DNA of 64,000 bases. Source: Nocardioides sp. zg-1230 (lineage in GTDB: Bacteria; Actinomycetota; Actinomycetes; Propionibacteriales; Nocardioidaceae). The notes below the pieces were generated by a model. It saw nothing but the letters and a program-made list of their open reading frames with translations. It ran no database searches and had not been told where the DNA came from. The stretch's first letter is position 1; the number at the start of each line of letters is the position of its first letter. The position numbers and the translations under genes were made by a program. This document shows positions 9,364-19,632 of this stretch, one piece after another. Location: the NCBI RefSeq assembly GCF_013155335.1, contig NZ_JABJQZ010000001.1, positions 248,001 through 312,000 on the forward strand. The letters run 5' to 3'.

Positions 9364-10220
9364 GCGCATCCGTCCTCTTCGACGCACCGGGCCCCAAGAC
9401 CGTCGCCCGGCACCGCATCTACTCCGTCATCAGCGTCGCGGCACTGATCGCGCTCGTCGCCTACGCGGTCTGGGCCCTCTACGACGCCGGACAGCTCGAG
9501 TACGAGCTCTGGGAGCCCTTCCTCACGCCCGAGTACATCGAGTTCATCCTCGTCGACGGTCTCATCGAGACCCTCAAGATGGCGTTCTTCTCGATCATCT
9601 TCGCGGTGGTCTTCGGGCTCGTGTTCGGTGTCGCCAAGCTGTCCGACCACGCGTGGGTGCGCTGGCCGGCCTGGCTCGTCGTGGAGTTCTTCCGCGCCGT
9701 CCCGGTGCTGCTGCTGATGGTCTTCGCCTTCTTCCTGCTCGCCATCGGCAACGGACCCCTCACGTCGTTCTGGTGCGTGGTCATCGCCCTCACCCTCTAC
9801 AACGGGTCGGTGCTGGCCGAGGTCTTCCGGGCCGGCATCAACGCCGTGCCGCGCGGCCAGGCCGAGGCGGCGTACGCCATCGGCATGCGCAAGTCGCAGG
9901 TGATGACCTCGGTGCTGCTGCCGCAGGCGGTCAAGATCATGCTGCCCGCGATCATCAGCCAGATGGTCGTCGCGCTCAAGGACACCAGCCTCGGCTACTA
10001 CATCCTCGCCCCGGGCCTCACGGCCGTCGGCAAGCCGATCTACCTCGAGTTCTCCAACCAGGTGCCCACCGCGATCGTCATCACCGGCATCTACGTCGCG
10101 GTCAACCTGGTCCTCACGTGGATCGCGACCATCGTGCAGAAGCGCCTCGTCGGCGAGAAGAAGGTGCTCGACGTCCCGATGGTCGGGCCGGCTCAGGCCG
10201 GCAACGCGCCCGTCGTCTAG
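9360..10220 (+). CDS. gluD: Glutamate ABC transporter permease
   Basis: The 286-residue second permease has the EAA-type loop RGQAEAAYAIGMRKSQVM in the middle and five to six membrane segments. A C-terminal cytoplasmic tail (EKKVLDVPMVGPAQAGN) is longer than in GluC, as in other actinobacterial GluD proteins. It overlaps gluC by four bases and overlaps the convergent hotdog gene by four bases at its stop, leaving no room for a terminator between them. Confidence 0.92.
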   Translation: MSASVLFDAPGPKTVARHRIYSVISVAALIALVAYAVWALYDAGQLEYELWEPFLTPEYIEFILVDGLIETLKMAFFSIIFAVVFGLVFGVAKLSDHAWVRWPAWLVVEFFRAVPVLLLMVFAFFLLAIGNGPLTSFWCVVIALTLYNGSVLAEVFRAGINAVPRGQAEAAYAIGMRKSQVMTSVLLPQAVKIMLPAIISQMVVALKDTSLGYYILAPGLTAVGKPIYLEFSNQVPTAIVITGIYVAVNLVLTWIATIVQKRLVGEKKVLDVPMVGPAQAGNAPVV

Positions 10221-10690
10221 GCCTTGCGGGGGCTGATCCAGAGCCGGATCTCGCCCTCGACGACGACCGTGCCGTCGGTGCGCACGCCCCGCACGCGCAC
10301 CGGCAGGTCGTACCCGTCACCGAGCTCCGCGGTCCACTGCCCGGGGTCGGTCTCGGCGATACAGGTGATGTCGGTCGTCGCCTTGGCGGTGTAGGCGACC
10401 TCCATCCCCTTGGGGATCCACCGCCGGTCACGCGGGATCGTCGACTCGGCGAGCGCGCCCATCGCCGCCTCGAGGCCGTTGCAGAGCGCGATGGCGTGCA
10501 CCGTCCCGAGGTGGTTGTGCACCCGGCGTCGCTTCGGGATCACGAGCTCGGCACGGTCCGGCTCGATGACCGTGAACCGCGGCCGGATCGAGGCGAAGTA
10601 GGGAGCCTTCTGGCTGAAGGCGAGCGAGAAGACCCGGTGGCCCAGCGGGAGGGCGGAGGTCTTCCTCCACAGGTCGAGGACGGCAGTCAT
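10217..10690 (-). CDS. DUF4442 hotdog-fold protein
   Basis: The 157-residue protein belongs to the DUF4442 group of hotdog-fold, thioesterase-like proteins: SIRPRFTVIEPDRAELVIPK, then VHNHLGTVHAIALCNGLEAAMG with the central helix of the hotdog, and a final strand VVVEGEIRLWIS. A cytoplasmic acyl-CoA thioesterase role is likely from the fold but not proven. It is convergent with gluD. Confidence 0.85.
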   Translation of the reverse strand: MTAVLDLWRKTSALPLGHRVFSLAFSQKAPYFASIRPRFTVIEPDRAELVIPKRRRVHNHLGTVHAIALCNGLEAAMGALAESTIPRDRRWIPKGMEVAYTAKATTDITCIAETDPGQWTAELGDGYDLPVRVRGVRTDGTVVVEGEIRLWISPRKA

Positions 10691-10723
10691 GCCGGGATGC
10701 TACCAGTGGGTAACTTTCTCTCG

Positions 10724-11638
10724 TCAGCTCCGACGGACGGTGATGACGCGGATGTTGCCCTCGTCGTCCTCGACCGGCTCGACGACGTCCCACCCGGGGA
10801 AGCGCGGGATCCGCTTCTGCCAGTACGACCCCTGGCCGAGGCCGATCTCGAAGCACAGCCACCCGCCGGGCCGCACCCATTCGGGCGCCTCCTGCACGAG
10901 CCGGCTGACGATCGACAGTCCCAGGCTGCCGCCGTCGAAGGCCATCCGGGGCTCGTGCTCGGAGATCTCGGCCGCCATCTCCCCCACCCGGGCCGAGGAG
11001 ATGTAGGGCGGGTTGCAGATGAGTACGTCGACCTCGCCCCGCAGCTCGGCGGGCAGGGCGTCGAACAGGTCCCCCTCGTGGAGGGTGACGCGGTCCGCGA
11101 CCCCGGTGAAGACCATGTTGGCCCGGGCCAGGCCGACGGCCGCCGTCGAGAGGTCGGCGGCGTGCAGCGTGACGTGCGGCGCTGCCACCGCGACGGCGGC
11201 GGCGAGGTTGCCGGCGCCGGTGCACAGGTCGACGACGAGCGAGCCGTCGGTGGTGCGGACCAGGTCGAGTGCGGTCCGCCCGAGGATCTCCGTCTCCACC
11301 CGGGGCACGAGCGCCTCCGGGCCGGCCAGGAGCTCGACCCCCATGAAGCTCTGCCGCCCGGTGAGGTGGCCCAGCGGCGACCCGGCGACGCGTCGCTCCA
11401 CGAGGGCGCCGAGCAGCCGCTCTCCCTCGTCGGTCAGGGGCGCCAGCGGCGCGGCGGCCGCGGCCGCCACCGACAGCGGCGTACCTGCCGCCACGGCCCA
11501 CAGGGCGCGCAGGGTCGACTCGCTGGTCTCCTCGGGATGGTCCGGCAGGATCGCGGCCTCGACCTCGAGCCGGGCGAGGTGCCGCTCGAAGAGGGGCGGC
11601 GCGTCGGTGGTGGTAGCAGCGGTGGTGGTGGCGGTCAT
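10724..11638 (-). CDS. HemK/PrmC-like class I SAM methyltransferase
   Basis: The 304-residue protein has the SAM motif VVDLCTGAGNLAAAVAV at about residue 135 and the amino-methyltransferase motif NPPY (LICNPPYISSA) near residue 208, as in HemK/PrmC and other N-methyltransferases. The N-terminal helical domain is unlike standard PrmC, and the protein may not be the release-factor enzyme. The N-terminus is Thr/Ala-rich. Its start overlaps the stop of the SGNH hydrolase gene by four bases, so the two are probably co-transcribed. Confidence 0.8.
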   Translation of the reverse strand: MTATTTAATTTDAPPLFERHLARLEVEAAILPDHPEETSESTLRALWAVAAGTPLSVAAAAAAPLAPLTDEGERLLGALVERRVAGSPLGHLTGRQSFMGVELLAGPEALVPRVETEILGRTALDLVRTTDGSLVVDLCTGAGNLAAAVAVAAPHVTLHAADLSTAAVGLARANMVFTGVADRVTLHEGDLFDALPAELRGEVDVLICNPPYISSARVGEMAAEISEHEPRMAFDGGSLGLSIVSRLVQEAPEWVRPGGWLCFEIGLGQGSYWQKRIPRFPGWDVVEPVEDDEGNIRVITVRRS

Positions 11639-12483
11639 GCGGGTGCTCCCTGCGTGAGGACGTCGAGGAACCGGGCGGCCAGCACGGTCGATCCGGCGGG
11701 GTTGAGGTGCTGGCGGTCGGCGTCGGCCCAGCCCGGGGCGAGCGTGGCCAGCCTGGTGCCGTCGGCGGCGGTGCTCTCGACGGCGGCGATGTCGAAGAGG
11801 TCGTCGTCGGCGTAGGCCTCGCGCACGAGGTCGTTGAAGCGTTCGCGGGCGTCGTTGTCGTCGCCGCGCACGAGGACCTTGAGGTGCTGCTTGATGCCGG
11901 ACGGGGCCGCGGTCAGGGGCACCGTCGCGTGGAGGAACCGGACGTCGGGGTGGTCACGCTGCAGCTCGTCGAGCGTCTGCTGGTACGCCGCGAAGAGCCG
12001 GTCGACGTCCGTCGCCGCCGTCACGTCGGTGTAGCAGAGCTTGACCATCGCCACGTCCACCTCATCCGCCAGGCCGGCACGCATCGCGGTGTCGAAGTTC
12101 GCGAGCTTGCCCATCGGGTCGCCGTTGACGCCGATCTCGGCGTGGATCACTGCGCCCTGCCCGGCGGGGACCTCCGGGACCGGGTCGTCGAGCGTCACCT
12201 CCACGACCCGCGCCTCCGCGACGTCCCGCGCGGCGTAGAGGCGGTCGAGGCCGTCGAGCATGTTCCAGCCGATCGACATGTGGCCGATGAAGACGCGCTG
12301 TCCCGCGGCCTCGCGCAGCTCGGCGGGCGGTACGGACTGCGCCGCGGTGTCGGGCGACGGCTCGGGCTCGCGAGGCCCCCAGAAGCGGACCAGCACGACC
12401 GCGCCGACCGCCAGGACGACGGCAGCGCCGAGGAGCACCCGCCCGACGGCGCGTGCTCCCGTCCCCCTGCGCTCCCTCAGCAC
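11635..12483 (-). CDS. Membrane-anchored SGNH/GDSL-type hydrolase
   Basis: The product is about 282 residues from a GTG at 12483; the frame stays open upstream but the added residues look non-coding. A membrane anchor at about residues 13-33 is followed by an extracytoplasmic domain. A C-terminal D-x-x-H (DADRQHLNPAGSTVLAARFL) is typical of the SGNH catalytic Asp-His. The Ser and Gly blocks are less obvious (FIGHMSIGWNMLDGL may hold the nucleophile). An ester substrate on the cell surface is inferred. It is coupled to the methyltransferase gene. Confidence 0.7.
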   Translation of the reverse strand: MLRERRGTGARAVGRVLLGAAVVLAVGAVVLVRFWGPREPEPSPDTAAQSVPPAELREAAGQRVFIGHMSIGWNMLDGLDRLYAARDVAEARVVEVTLDDPVPEVPAGQGAVIHAEIGVNGDPMGKLANFDTAMRAGLADEVDVAMVKLCYTDVTAATDVDRLFAAYQQTLDELQRDHPDVRFLHATVPLTAAPSGIKQHLKVLVRGDDNDARERFNDLVREAYADDDLFDIAAVESTAADGTRLATLAPGWADADRQHLNPAGSTVLAARFLDVLTQGAPA

Positions 12484-12558
12484 CCGGACACCGTAGGGAC
12501 GGATCGGCCCCAGATGGGCGCGCGGTTGCCGAGGTGCCCCCATTCTGGGGACAGCCGT

Positions 12559-12936
12559 TCAGACCGGCTGCAGCACCTCGACCCGGTTGCCGTGGCCGTC
12601 GTGGGCGTGGAGGCGTACGTGGCCGGGGAACGAGTCGCGCTGGCTGTCGTCCACGTCGAAGCCGAGCGCCCGCAGCCGGCCCGCCACCTCGTCGAGGTCG
12701 TCGACGACGAAGGCCGGGTGCGCCTTGCGCGCCGGCGCGAACGGGTCCTCGACGCCGACGTGCAGCTCGGCTGCGACGGCGCCCGCGTCGTCGTACGCCC
12801 GGAACCAGCACCCGCCGCGCGCCACCAGGTCGGCCGGCTTGTCCACCTCGACCATGCCGAGCCCCTCGGCGTAGAAGCGTCGGGCCGCGTCCTCTCCCCC
12901 GGGCGGACAGGCGACCTGCACGTGGTGGAGCCTCAC
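12559..12936 (-). CDS. VOC (glyoxalase/bleomycin resistance) family protein
   Basis: The 125-residue single-domain protein shows the paired beta-alpha-beta-beta-beta units of the vicinal oxygen chelate fold: LHHVQVACPPGGEDAARRFY, then HPAFVVDDLDEVAGRLRALG and DGHGNRVEVLQP. Metal ligands would be the first His and the Glu near the end. The GTG start overlaps the tam stop by four bases, so it is translated from the tam transcript. The substrate is unknown. Confidence 0.88.
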   Translation of the reverse strand: MRLHHVQVACPPGGEDAARRFYAEGLGMVEVDKPADLVARGGCWFRAYDDAGAVAAELHVGVEDPFAPARKAHPAFVVDDLDEVAGRLRALGFDVDDSQRDSFPGHVRLHAHDGHGNRVEVLQPV

Positions 12937-13736
12937 GGGACCGGTACCCCCTGCGGCTTGCGCGCCACCACGAAGATCCGCCGGAAGGGCAGGACGACGC
13001 GGCCCGCGGTGTCGGCCGGGTAGGCCTCGCGCAGCAGCGCCTTGAACTCGTCCTCGAAGAGCGGTCGCAGGTCGTCGGGCAGCGCCTGCAGCGTGGGCCG
13101 CGCGCCCGTGCCGGAGACCCAGTCGAAGACGGGGTCGTCGCCGGTCAGGACGTGGAGGTACGTCGTCTCCCACGCGTCGACCTCGCAGCCGAGGTCGAGC
13201 AGGACGCGGGCGTAGACGTCCGGGTCGTGGCTCGTCGGCACCCGGGCGTCGCGCACGTGCTCGGCGTACGGCGCCCGGGCCGCCAGGTCGGTGCGGGTGG
13301 TGTGGCTGGGCTCGTCGAAGTTGCCGGGCACCTGGAAGGCGAGCCAGCCGCCGGGCTGGAGGCGGTCGAGCAGGCCGGGCAGCAGCTCGAGGTGCTCGGG
13401 GACCCACTGCAGGGTGGCGTTGGAGACGAGGACGTCGATCGGCTCGCGCAGCGCGAGCGGGTCGGGGCGGGCCCAGTCGCGCAGGTCGCCGACCTCCCAG
13501 CGAATGCCGTCGACGGCGCGGGCGGCCTCGATCATCTCCGGGCTGCTGTCGACGCCCGTCACGTCGGCGCTGGGCCACCGCGCGGCGAGCAGCGCGGTGA
13601 GGGTGCCGGGGCCGCAGCCGAGGTCGACGACGACGCGCGGGTTCTCGGCAGGCACCCGGGCGAGCAGGTCGACGAACGGCCGGCCCCGCTCGTCGGCGTA
13701 CGCCAGGTAGCGGTCGGGGTCCCAGGTGTGGCTCAT
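12933..13736 (-). CDS. tam: Trans-aconitate 2-methyltransferase
   Basis: Tam methylates trans-aconitate, a spontaneous isomer of cis-aconitate that inhibits aconitase. The 267-residue protein has SAM motif VVDLGCGPGTLTALLA at about residue 36, and the SNATLQWVPEH and GGWLAFQVPGNFDEPSH blocks of the family. GGAGG ahead of the ATG at 13736 fixes the start; an upstream ATG at 13811 lies inside the hairpin region. It is divergent from a MarR gene, the arrangement of Streptomyces tam/tamR. Confidence 0.9.
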   Translation of the reverse strand: MSHTWDPDRYLAYADERGRPFVDLLARVPAENPRVVVDLGCGPGTLTALLAARWPSADVTGVDSSPEMIEAARAVDGIRWEVGDLRDWARPDPLALREPIDVLVSNATLQWVPEHLELLPGLLDRLQPGGWLAFQVPGNFDEPSHTTRTDLAARAPYAEHVRDARVPTSHDPDVYARVLLDLGCEVDAWETTYLHVLTGDDPVFDWVSGTGARPTLQALPDDLRPLFEDEFKALLREAYPADTAGRVVLPFRRIFVVARKPQGVPVP

Positions 13737-13783
13737 GGCGTCCTCCACAGGCGTCGGTTCGCGGCCTTCGTCGTCCCCACCGA

Positions 13784-13847
13784 GATATCTGAGGACGTCC
13801 TGGTAGGTCAATCACCCGATCCACCTACCAGAACGTCCTCAGATATC
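13784..13847. repeat. 25-bp near-perfect inverted repeat in the tam leader
   Basis: Two 25-base arms (13784-13808 and 13823-13847) match at 24 positions around a 14-base spacer. Each arm starts or ends with GATATC, and the left arm holds the palindrome AGGACGTCCT. It lies 48 bases upstream of the tam start, so the tam transcript would begin with a very stable stem-loop if initiated beyond it. Confidence 0.75.
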
Positions 13848-13865
13848 CGGGCGACGAGGAAGTTC

Positions 13866-13918
13866 TCTTGATGTCGAGACATCTCGCACCCTCACCTCCA
13901 ACAGTCTCGATGTCAAGA
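13866..13918. promoter_or_regulatory. Paired MarR/TamR-type operators
   Basis: TCTTGATGTCGAGAC (13866-13880) and GTCTCGATGTCAAGA (13904-13918) form an inverted pair 38 bases apart, and each half is itself a near-palindrome of the TCTTGA-N2-TCGAGA type. They lie between divergent tam and its MarR gene. The layout fits binding of one dimer to each site, as described for TamR; the exact Streptomyces site is not compared here. Confidence 0.65.
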
Positions 13919-13946
13919 TTCTCGACCGATCTGGCACGATGGCGGC

Positions 13947-14432
13947 ATGCGTGACGAGGTGGACGACCTGGTCGAGGCATGGCGCCGTGAGCGCGGCGAC
14001 CTGGACCTCGCGCCCGTCGAGGTGTTCTCGCGCATCAGCCGTCTGGCCCGCCACCTCGACCTCGCCCGGCGCGATGCCTTCACCGCGCACAGCATCGAGT
14101 CGTGGGAGTTCGACGTGCTCGCCGCGCTGCGCCGTGCGGGCCAGCCCTACGAGCTCTCCCCCGGCCGGCTGCTGCGCGAGACGCTCGTGACCAGCGGCAC
14201 CATGACCAACCGCGTGGACCGGCTCGCCGGACGCGGGCTCGTCGAGCGGCTCCCCGATCCCCGCGACCGCCGCGGCGTGCTCGTCCGGCTGACCGCCGAC
14301 GGCAAGGCCGCGGTCGACGGCGCCTTCGAGGCGCTGCTCGCGGCCGAGGCCGACCTGCTCGCCGACCTCCCGGACCGCGACCGCACCCAGCTCGCCGGGC
14401 TGCTCCGCTCGCTGCTCGCGCCGTTCAGCTGA
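13947..14432 (+). CDS. tamR: MarR-family regulator, TamR-like
   Basis: This 161-residue MarR protein has a winged helix at about residues 50-115 (ESWEFDVLAALRRAG, then VTSGTMTNRVDRLAGRGLVERL, then wing DPRDRRGVLVRLT). The N-terminal extension DEVDDLVEAWRRERGDLD is typical of the PecS/UrtA/TamR subgroup that binds small ligands at the dimer interface. In Streptomyces, TamR is displaced by citrate and aconitate isomers and derepresses tam; the divergent tam gene and paired operators support the same role here. Confidence 0.85.
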   Translation: MRDEVDDLVEAWRRERGDLDLAPVEVFSRISRLARHLDLARRDAFTAHSIESWEFDVLAALRRAGQPYELSPGRLLRETLVTSGTMTNRVDRLAGRGLVERLPDPRDRRGVLVRLTADGKAAVDGAFEALLAAEADLLADLPDRDRTQLAGLLRSLLAPFS

Positions 14433-14448
14433 ACTCGTCGGGCTGGGG

Positions 14449-16287
<1,839 letters not shown>

Positions 16288-16346
16288 GTCCGAGCGATCC
16301 TCTCAGGTGCGGCCCAGCGGACGCGGATCGGCGTACGCCCTCGACT

Positions 16347-16398
16347 GAGCGGTGGCCCAGCCACAGTCCAGCGTCCAGGAACGTGGGTGGACCACCGC
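16347..16398. repeat. 52-bp dispersed hairpin repeat, copy 1
   Basis: It begins GAGCGGTGGCCCAGCCACA and ends GTGGGTGGACCACCGC, folding into a long stem. It lies in the 207-base gap upstream of the ABC-F gene. Copies 2 and 3 are at 16430 and 42122. Confidence 0.8.
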
Positions 16399-16429
16399 CC
16401 GTCCCGGCGGGTTGCTCCGACACGCCAGC

Positions 16430-16481
16430 GAGCGGTGGCCCAGCCACACTTCCCCGCTGAGGAAGGTGGGTGGACCACCGC
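16430..16481. repeat. 52-bp dispersed hairpin repeat, copy 2
   Basis: It has the same 52-base length and arms as copy 1, in direct orientation 83 bases further on, with a different inner loop (CTTCC pairing with GGAAG). It ends 14 bases beyond the flotillin stop, so it may also terminate that transcript. Confidence 0.8.
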
Positions 16482-16494
16482 TTCGGGCGGGCGA

Positions 16495-18036
16495 TCAGGA
16501 AGTGGGGCGACCCTCGCCGTCGGGCGCGCCCCCGGCGAGGGAGGGCGCCGACGTGCCGTTGGTGCCGGAGTACTTCTGGATCAGCGACTCCACGTCGAGC
16601 CCGGTGGTGGCCTTGAGCATCTCCATCGTCTGCACGAGGTTGTTGGTCACCTGCTTGGGCAGCTCGCCGGCGCCGTCGGCGGAGATCACCGTCAGCTTGT
16701 CGATGCTGCCCATCGGGCGCGCCAGCTCGGCGGCCACCTTGGGCATCACCTCGATGAGCATCTGGAGCACGGCGGCCTCGTTGTAGCCGGCGAACGCCGC
16801 GGCCTTCTTGTCCATCGCCTCCGCCTCAGCCTGGCCCGCGGCGAGGATGGCGGCGGCCTCCGCCTCACCCTCGGCGCGTACGGCGTCGGCCTCCGCGACG
16901 CGGCGGGCCTTCTCGGCCTCACCGCGCTTGGCGCCCTCGATGGCCTCGGCCTCGGCGAGGGCGGAGCGGCGGGACTTCTCGCCCTCACCGGTCAGGCGGG
17001 CCTTCTCGGCCTCCGCCTCGGCGTTGGCGATCGAGGCGGCCTTGCGGGCCTCGGCCTCGAGGATCGCGGAGCTGCGGCGGCCCTGCGCCTCGGTCTCGAC
17101 GCGGTAGCGCTCGGCGTCTGCCGGCTTGCGCACCTCGGTGTCGAGCTGGCGCTCCTTGAGGGCGGCCTGCCGCACGGCGACCTTCTCCTGCTCGAGCAGC
17201 ACGGCCTGGTCGCGGTCGGCCTGGGCGAGGGGCCCGGCGGCCGCGGCCTGCGCGTTGGCGGCGTCGGTCTCGGCCTTGATTTCGGCGTTCTTGAGCGCGA
17301 GGGCCCGCTGGGTGACGGCGATCTCCTGCTCGGCGGCGATGCGCGCCTGCTCGGCCGCCTGGCGGGCGTTGGCCTCGGCGATGGAGGCGAGCTGGTTGAG
17401 CTTGGCGGCCTCGGGACGACCGAGGTCGGCGAGGTAGGAGCCGTCGTCGGTGATGTCCTGGATCTGGAAGGTGTCGAGCACCAGGCCCTGGCCGGTGAGC
17501 GAGGACTCGGACTCCTCGGCGACGCGCTGCGCGAAGGCGGCCCGGTCGCGGATGATCTGCTCGACCGACATCGAGCCGACGATCGAGCGCAGCGCACCGG
17601 CGAGGACCTCCTGGGTGAAGGTCTCGATCTCCTCCTGCTGGCTCAGGAAGCGCTGGCCGGCGGCGCGGATGGAGTCCTCGTTGCCGCCGACCTTGACCAG
17701 CGCGACGCCGTCGAGGTTGAGCTTGATGCCCTGCCCGGAGACCGCTCCGCGGATCTGCACCGAGATGCGGCGCGAGGACAGGTCGAGGGTGGCGAGGCGC
17801 TGCACGAACGGGATGACGAACACGCCCCCGCCCATCACGACCTTCTGGCCGGACAGGTCGGTGGAGATCTCGCCCGTCTCCGGGTTGCGCACCTCGCCCT
17901 TGCCCTTGCGTCCGGTGACGATGAACGACTCGTTGGGCCCGGCCACCTTGTAGCGCGTGGTGACCAGCAGCGCCAGCAGCACGAGGAGGACGACGAGGCC
18001 GATCACGGCGGTGACGACCGGGGACAGTCCGAACAT
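16495..18036 (-). CDS. Flotillin-family (SPFH/Band 7) membrane protein
   Basis: The 513-residue protein has one N-terminal membrane segment (VVTAVIGLVVLLVLLALLV), an SPFH domain to about residue 200, then a long Ala/Glu-rich coiled coil (about 220-420) and a short C-terminal domain. This is the FloT/flotillin architecture; such proteins scaffold membrane microdomains. GGAG eight bases ahead supports the ATG at 18036. An NfeD-like gene lies directly upstream, the conserved partner arrangement seen as yuaF-floT in Bacillus. Confidence 0.9.
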   Translation of the reverse strand: MFGLSPVVTAVIGLVVLLVLLALLVTTRYKVAGPNESFIVTGRKGKGEVRNPETGEISTDLSGQKVVMGGGVFVIPFVQRLATLDLSSRRISVQIRGAVSGQGIKLNLDGVALVKVGGNEDSIRAAGQRFLSQQEEIETFTQEVLAGALRSIVGSMSVEQIIRDRAAFAQRVAEESESSLTGQGLVLDTFQIQDITDDGSYLADLGRPEAAKLNQLASIAEANARQAAEQARIAAEQEIAVTQRALALKNAEIKAETDAANAQAAAAGPLAQADRDQAVLLEQEKVAVRQAALKERQLDTEVRKPADAERYRVETEAQGRRSSAILEAEARKAASIANAEAEAEKARLTGEGEKSRRSALAEAEAIEGAKRGEAEKARRVAEADAVRAEGEAEAAAILAAGQAEAEAMDKKAAAFAGYNEAAVLQMLIEVMPKVAAELARPMGSIDKLTVISADGAGELPKQVTNNLVQTMEMLKATTGLDVESLIQKYSGTNGTSAPSLAGGAPDGEGRPTS

Positions 18037-18090
18037 GGGCAGTGCTCCTAGCGAGAAGGCGTACGTGGATCTGGACGGAACTGGGACGGA

Positions 18091-18588
18091 TCAGGGAAGG
18101 AAGAGCGGCTCGACCTGGACGGCCGTGGGCGAGATGACCTGGGTGACGCTCACCTGCGTGCCGGCGGGTACGGCGATGCTCGAGCGGGCGTTGAGGCGGG
18201 TGATGTGGCCGCCGACGCTGAGCGACACGACGCCGAAGCCGCCCTCGGGGATCGCGCTGACCACCGAGCCGATCTTCTCGAGCACGTCGGTGGTGCGCAC
18301 GGTGTCGCCCTCGCCGTTGCCGTGGAGGAACTTCGAGGCCCGTGCGGCGAGCCAGCCCAGCAGGACGCCGAGCACGAGACCGACGACGACGGCCAGAGTC
18401 GTCGACCCGGTCGTCGCGAGCGCGATCGCGCCACCGAAGCCGAGGGCGCCGAGGAAGCCGGCGAGGGCCTCGGTCGAGAAGAAGCCCGCGCTGAGCCCCT
18501 CGAGGGCGCCGTCCAGGACGTCGCCGACGACGAGCGCCACGAGCAGCAGCAGGACGCCGACGGCGCCCACCACCAGGAACACGGTCAC
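18091..18588 (-). CDS. NfeD-like membrane protein
   Basis: The product is about 165 residues from a GTG at 18588, chosen because GGGGGAGG lies just ahead; an ATG at 18606 precedes that ribosome site and is unlikely. Two or three membrane segments are followed by a C-terminal OB-like domain (IPEGGFGVVSLSVGG, SIAVPAGTQVSVTQV), as in YuaF/NfeD1b proteins. It lies 54 bases upstream of the flotillin gene and probably acts with it in membrane organisation. Confidence 0.8.
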   Translation of the reverse strand: MTVFLVVGAVGVLLLLVALVVGDVLDGALEGLSAGFFSTEALAGFLGALGFGGAIALATTGSTTLAVVVGLVLGVLLGWLAARASKFLHGNGEGDTVRTTDVLEKIGSVVSAIPEGGFGVVSLSVGGHITRLNARSSIAVPAGTQVSVTQVISPTAVQVEPLFLP

Positions 18589-18738
18589 GATGCCTCCCCC
18601 AGGCAATCAGTGCAGCGATCAGTGCGACGTCGTCGACGCCGCGCACAACATATCGGCATGCTCCCCCGTTCGCGGCAGTTCATGCCATCGGGTCCGGACC
18701 CCATCCGGGTCCGTGTCTGCGGCGGGCGACCGGTGCGC

Positions 18739-19632
18739 TCAGCCGAGCAGGTGCGCGCCGGCGACGGGACCGACGGCGGTGAGCACGACGTCGTACGACG
18801 CCGACAGCGCGGTGAGCACCTCCGTGGAGCCCTCCTGCGAGTCGCAGAGGAAGACGCAGGTGGGGCCCGAACCACTGACCATCCCGCGCAGGGCACCCTC
18901 GGCCTCGCCGCGCTCGATCAGGTCGCCGAGCTCGGGGCGCAGGTCGATGGCCGGCTCCTGCAGGTCGTTGTGCAGCGCCCGCGCCAGCCGCACGGGCTCC
19001 CCGGTGGCCAGGGCGGCGAGCAGCTCGGTGGGCTCGGCGGGCTGCGCCGGCGCATCGGGGTGGAGCCGGTCGAAGTGGCGGTAGACCTCCGGCGTCGAGA
19101 GGCCCACAGCGGCCGGGACCACGACCCACCACCACGTGCCGTGGTCGACGATCGGCTCGACCACCTCGCCGCGGCCCCGGCCCCGCGCCGTACCTCCCAC
19201 GAGCGAGAAGGGGACGTCGCTGCCGAGCCGGGCGGCCTGCGCGAGCAGTAGGTCGTCGGGCTGGCGGAGGTCGTGGAGCCGGTCGTGCGCCAGCAGGGCT
19301 GCGGCGCCGTCGGCCGACCCGCCCGCCATGCCGCCCGCGACGGGGACCTGCTTGGCGATCTGCACGGCGTGCGCGCTCCCGCAGGCCACCTCGGCCAGCG
19401 CACGCAGGGCGATGTTGGTGGCGTCGGTGGGCACGCCGGCCGCGTCGACGTGCGACGAGCCGGTGACGACCAGCTCGTCCGCTGATCCTGCAGGGGCCTC
19501 GGAGACGGTGACATCGTCGTAGAGCGAGATCGCCTGGTAGACCGTGTCGAGCGGGTGGAACCCGTCCTCGCGGGGCGCGCCGACCCCGAGGTGGAGGTTG
19601 AGCTTCGCGGCCGCCCGGACCGTGACGCTCAC
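18739..19632 (-). CDS. ispE: 4-diphosphocytidyl-2-C-methyl-D-erythritol kinase
   Basis: IspE phosphorylates CDP-methylerythritol at the 2-hydroxyl in the MEP isoprenoid pathway, whose end products include the DMAPP used by MiaA. The 297-residue GHMP kinase has the N-terminal KLNLHLGVG, the phosphate loop [17 protein letters not shown] at about residue 96, and the C-terminal [12 protein letters not shown]. The GTG start overlaps the rsmA stop by four bases, keeping the actinobacterial rpfB-rsmA-ispE order. Confidence 0.95.
   Translation of the reverse strand: MSVTVRAAAKLNLHLGVGAPREDGFHPLDTVYQAISLYDDVTVSEAPAGSADELVVTGSSHVDAAGVPTDATNIALRALAEVACGSAHAVQIAKQVPVAGGMAGGSADGAAALLAHDRLHDLRQPDDLLLAQAARLGSDVPFSLVGGTARGRGRGEVVEPIVDHGTWWWVVVPAAVGLSTPEVYRHFDRLHPDAPAQPAEPTELLAALATGEPVRLARALHNDLQEPAIDLRPELGDLIERGEAEGALRGMVSGSGPTCVFLCDSQEGSTEVLTALSASYDVVLTAVGPVAGAHLLG

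Noticed and set aside
16347-16481. Possible CRISPR array from two close repeats
   Set aside because: Only two copies with a 31-base gap, the third is 25 kb away, and each unit is a long hairpin; no cas genes are present.
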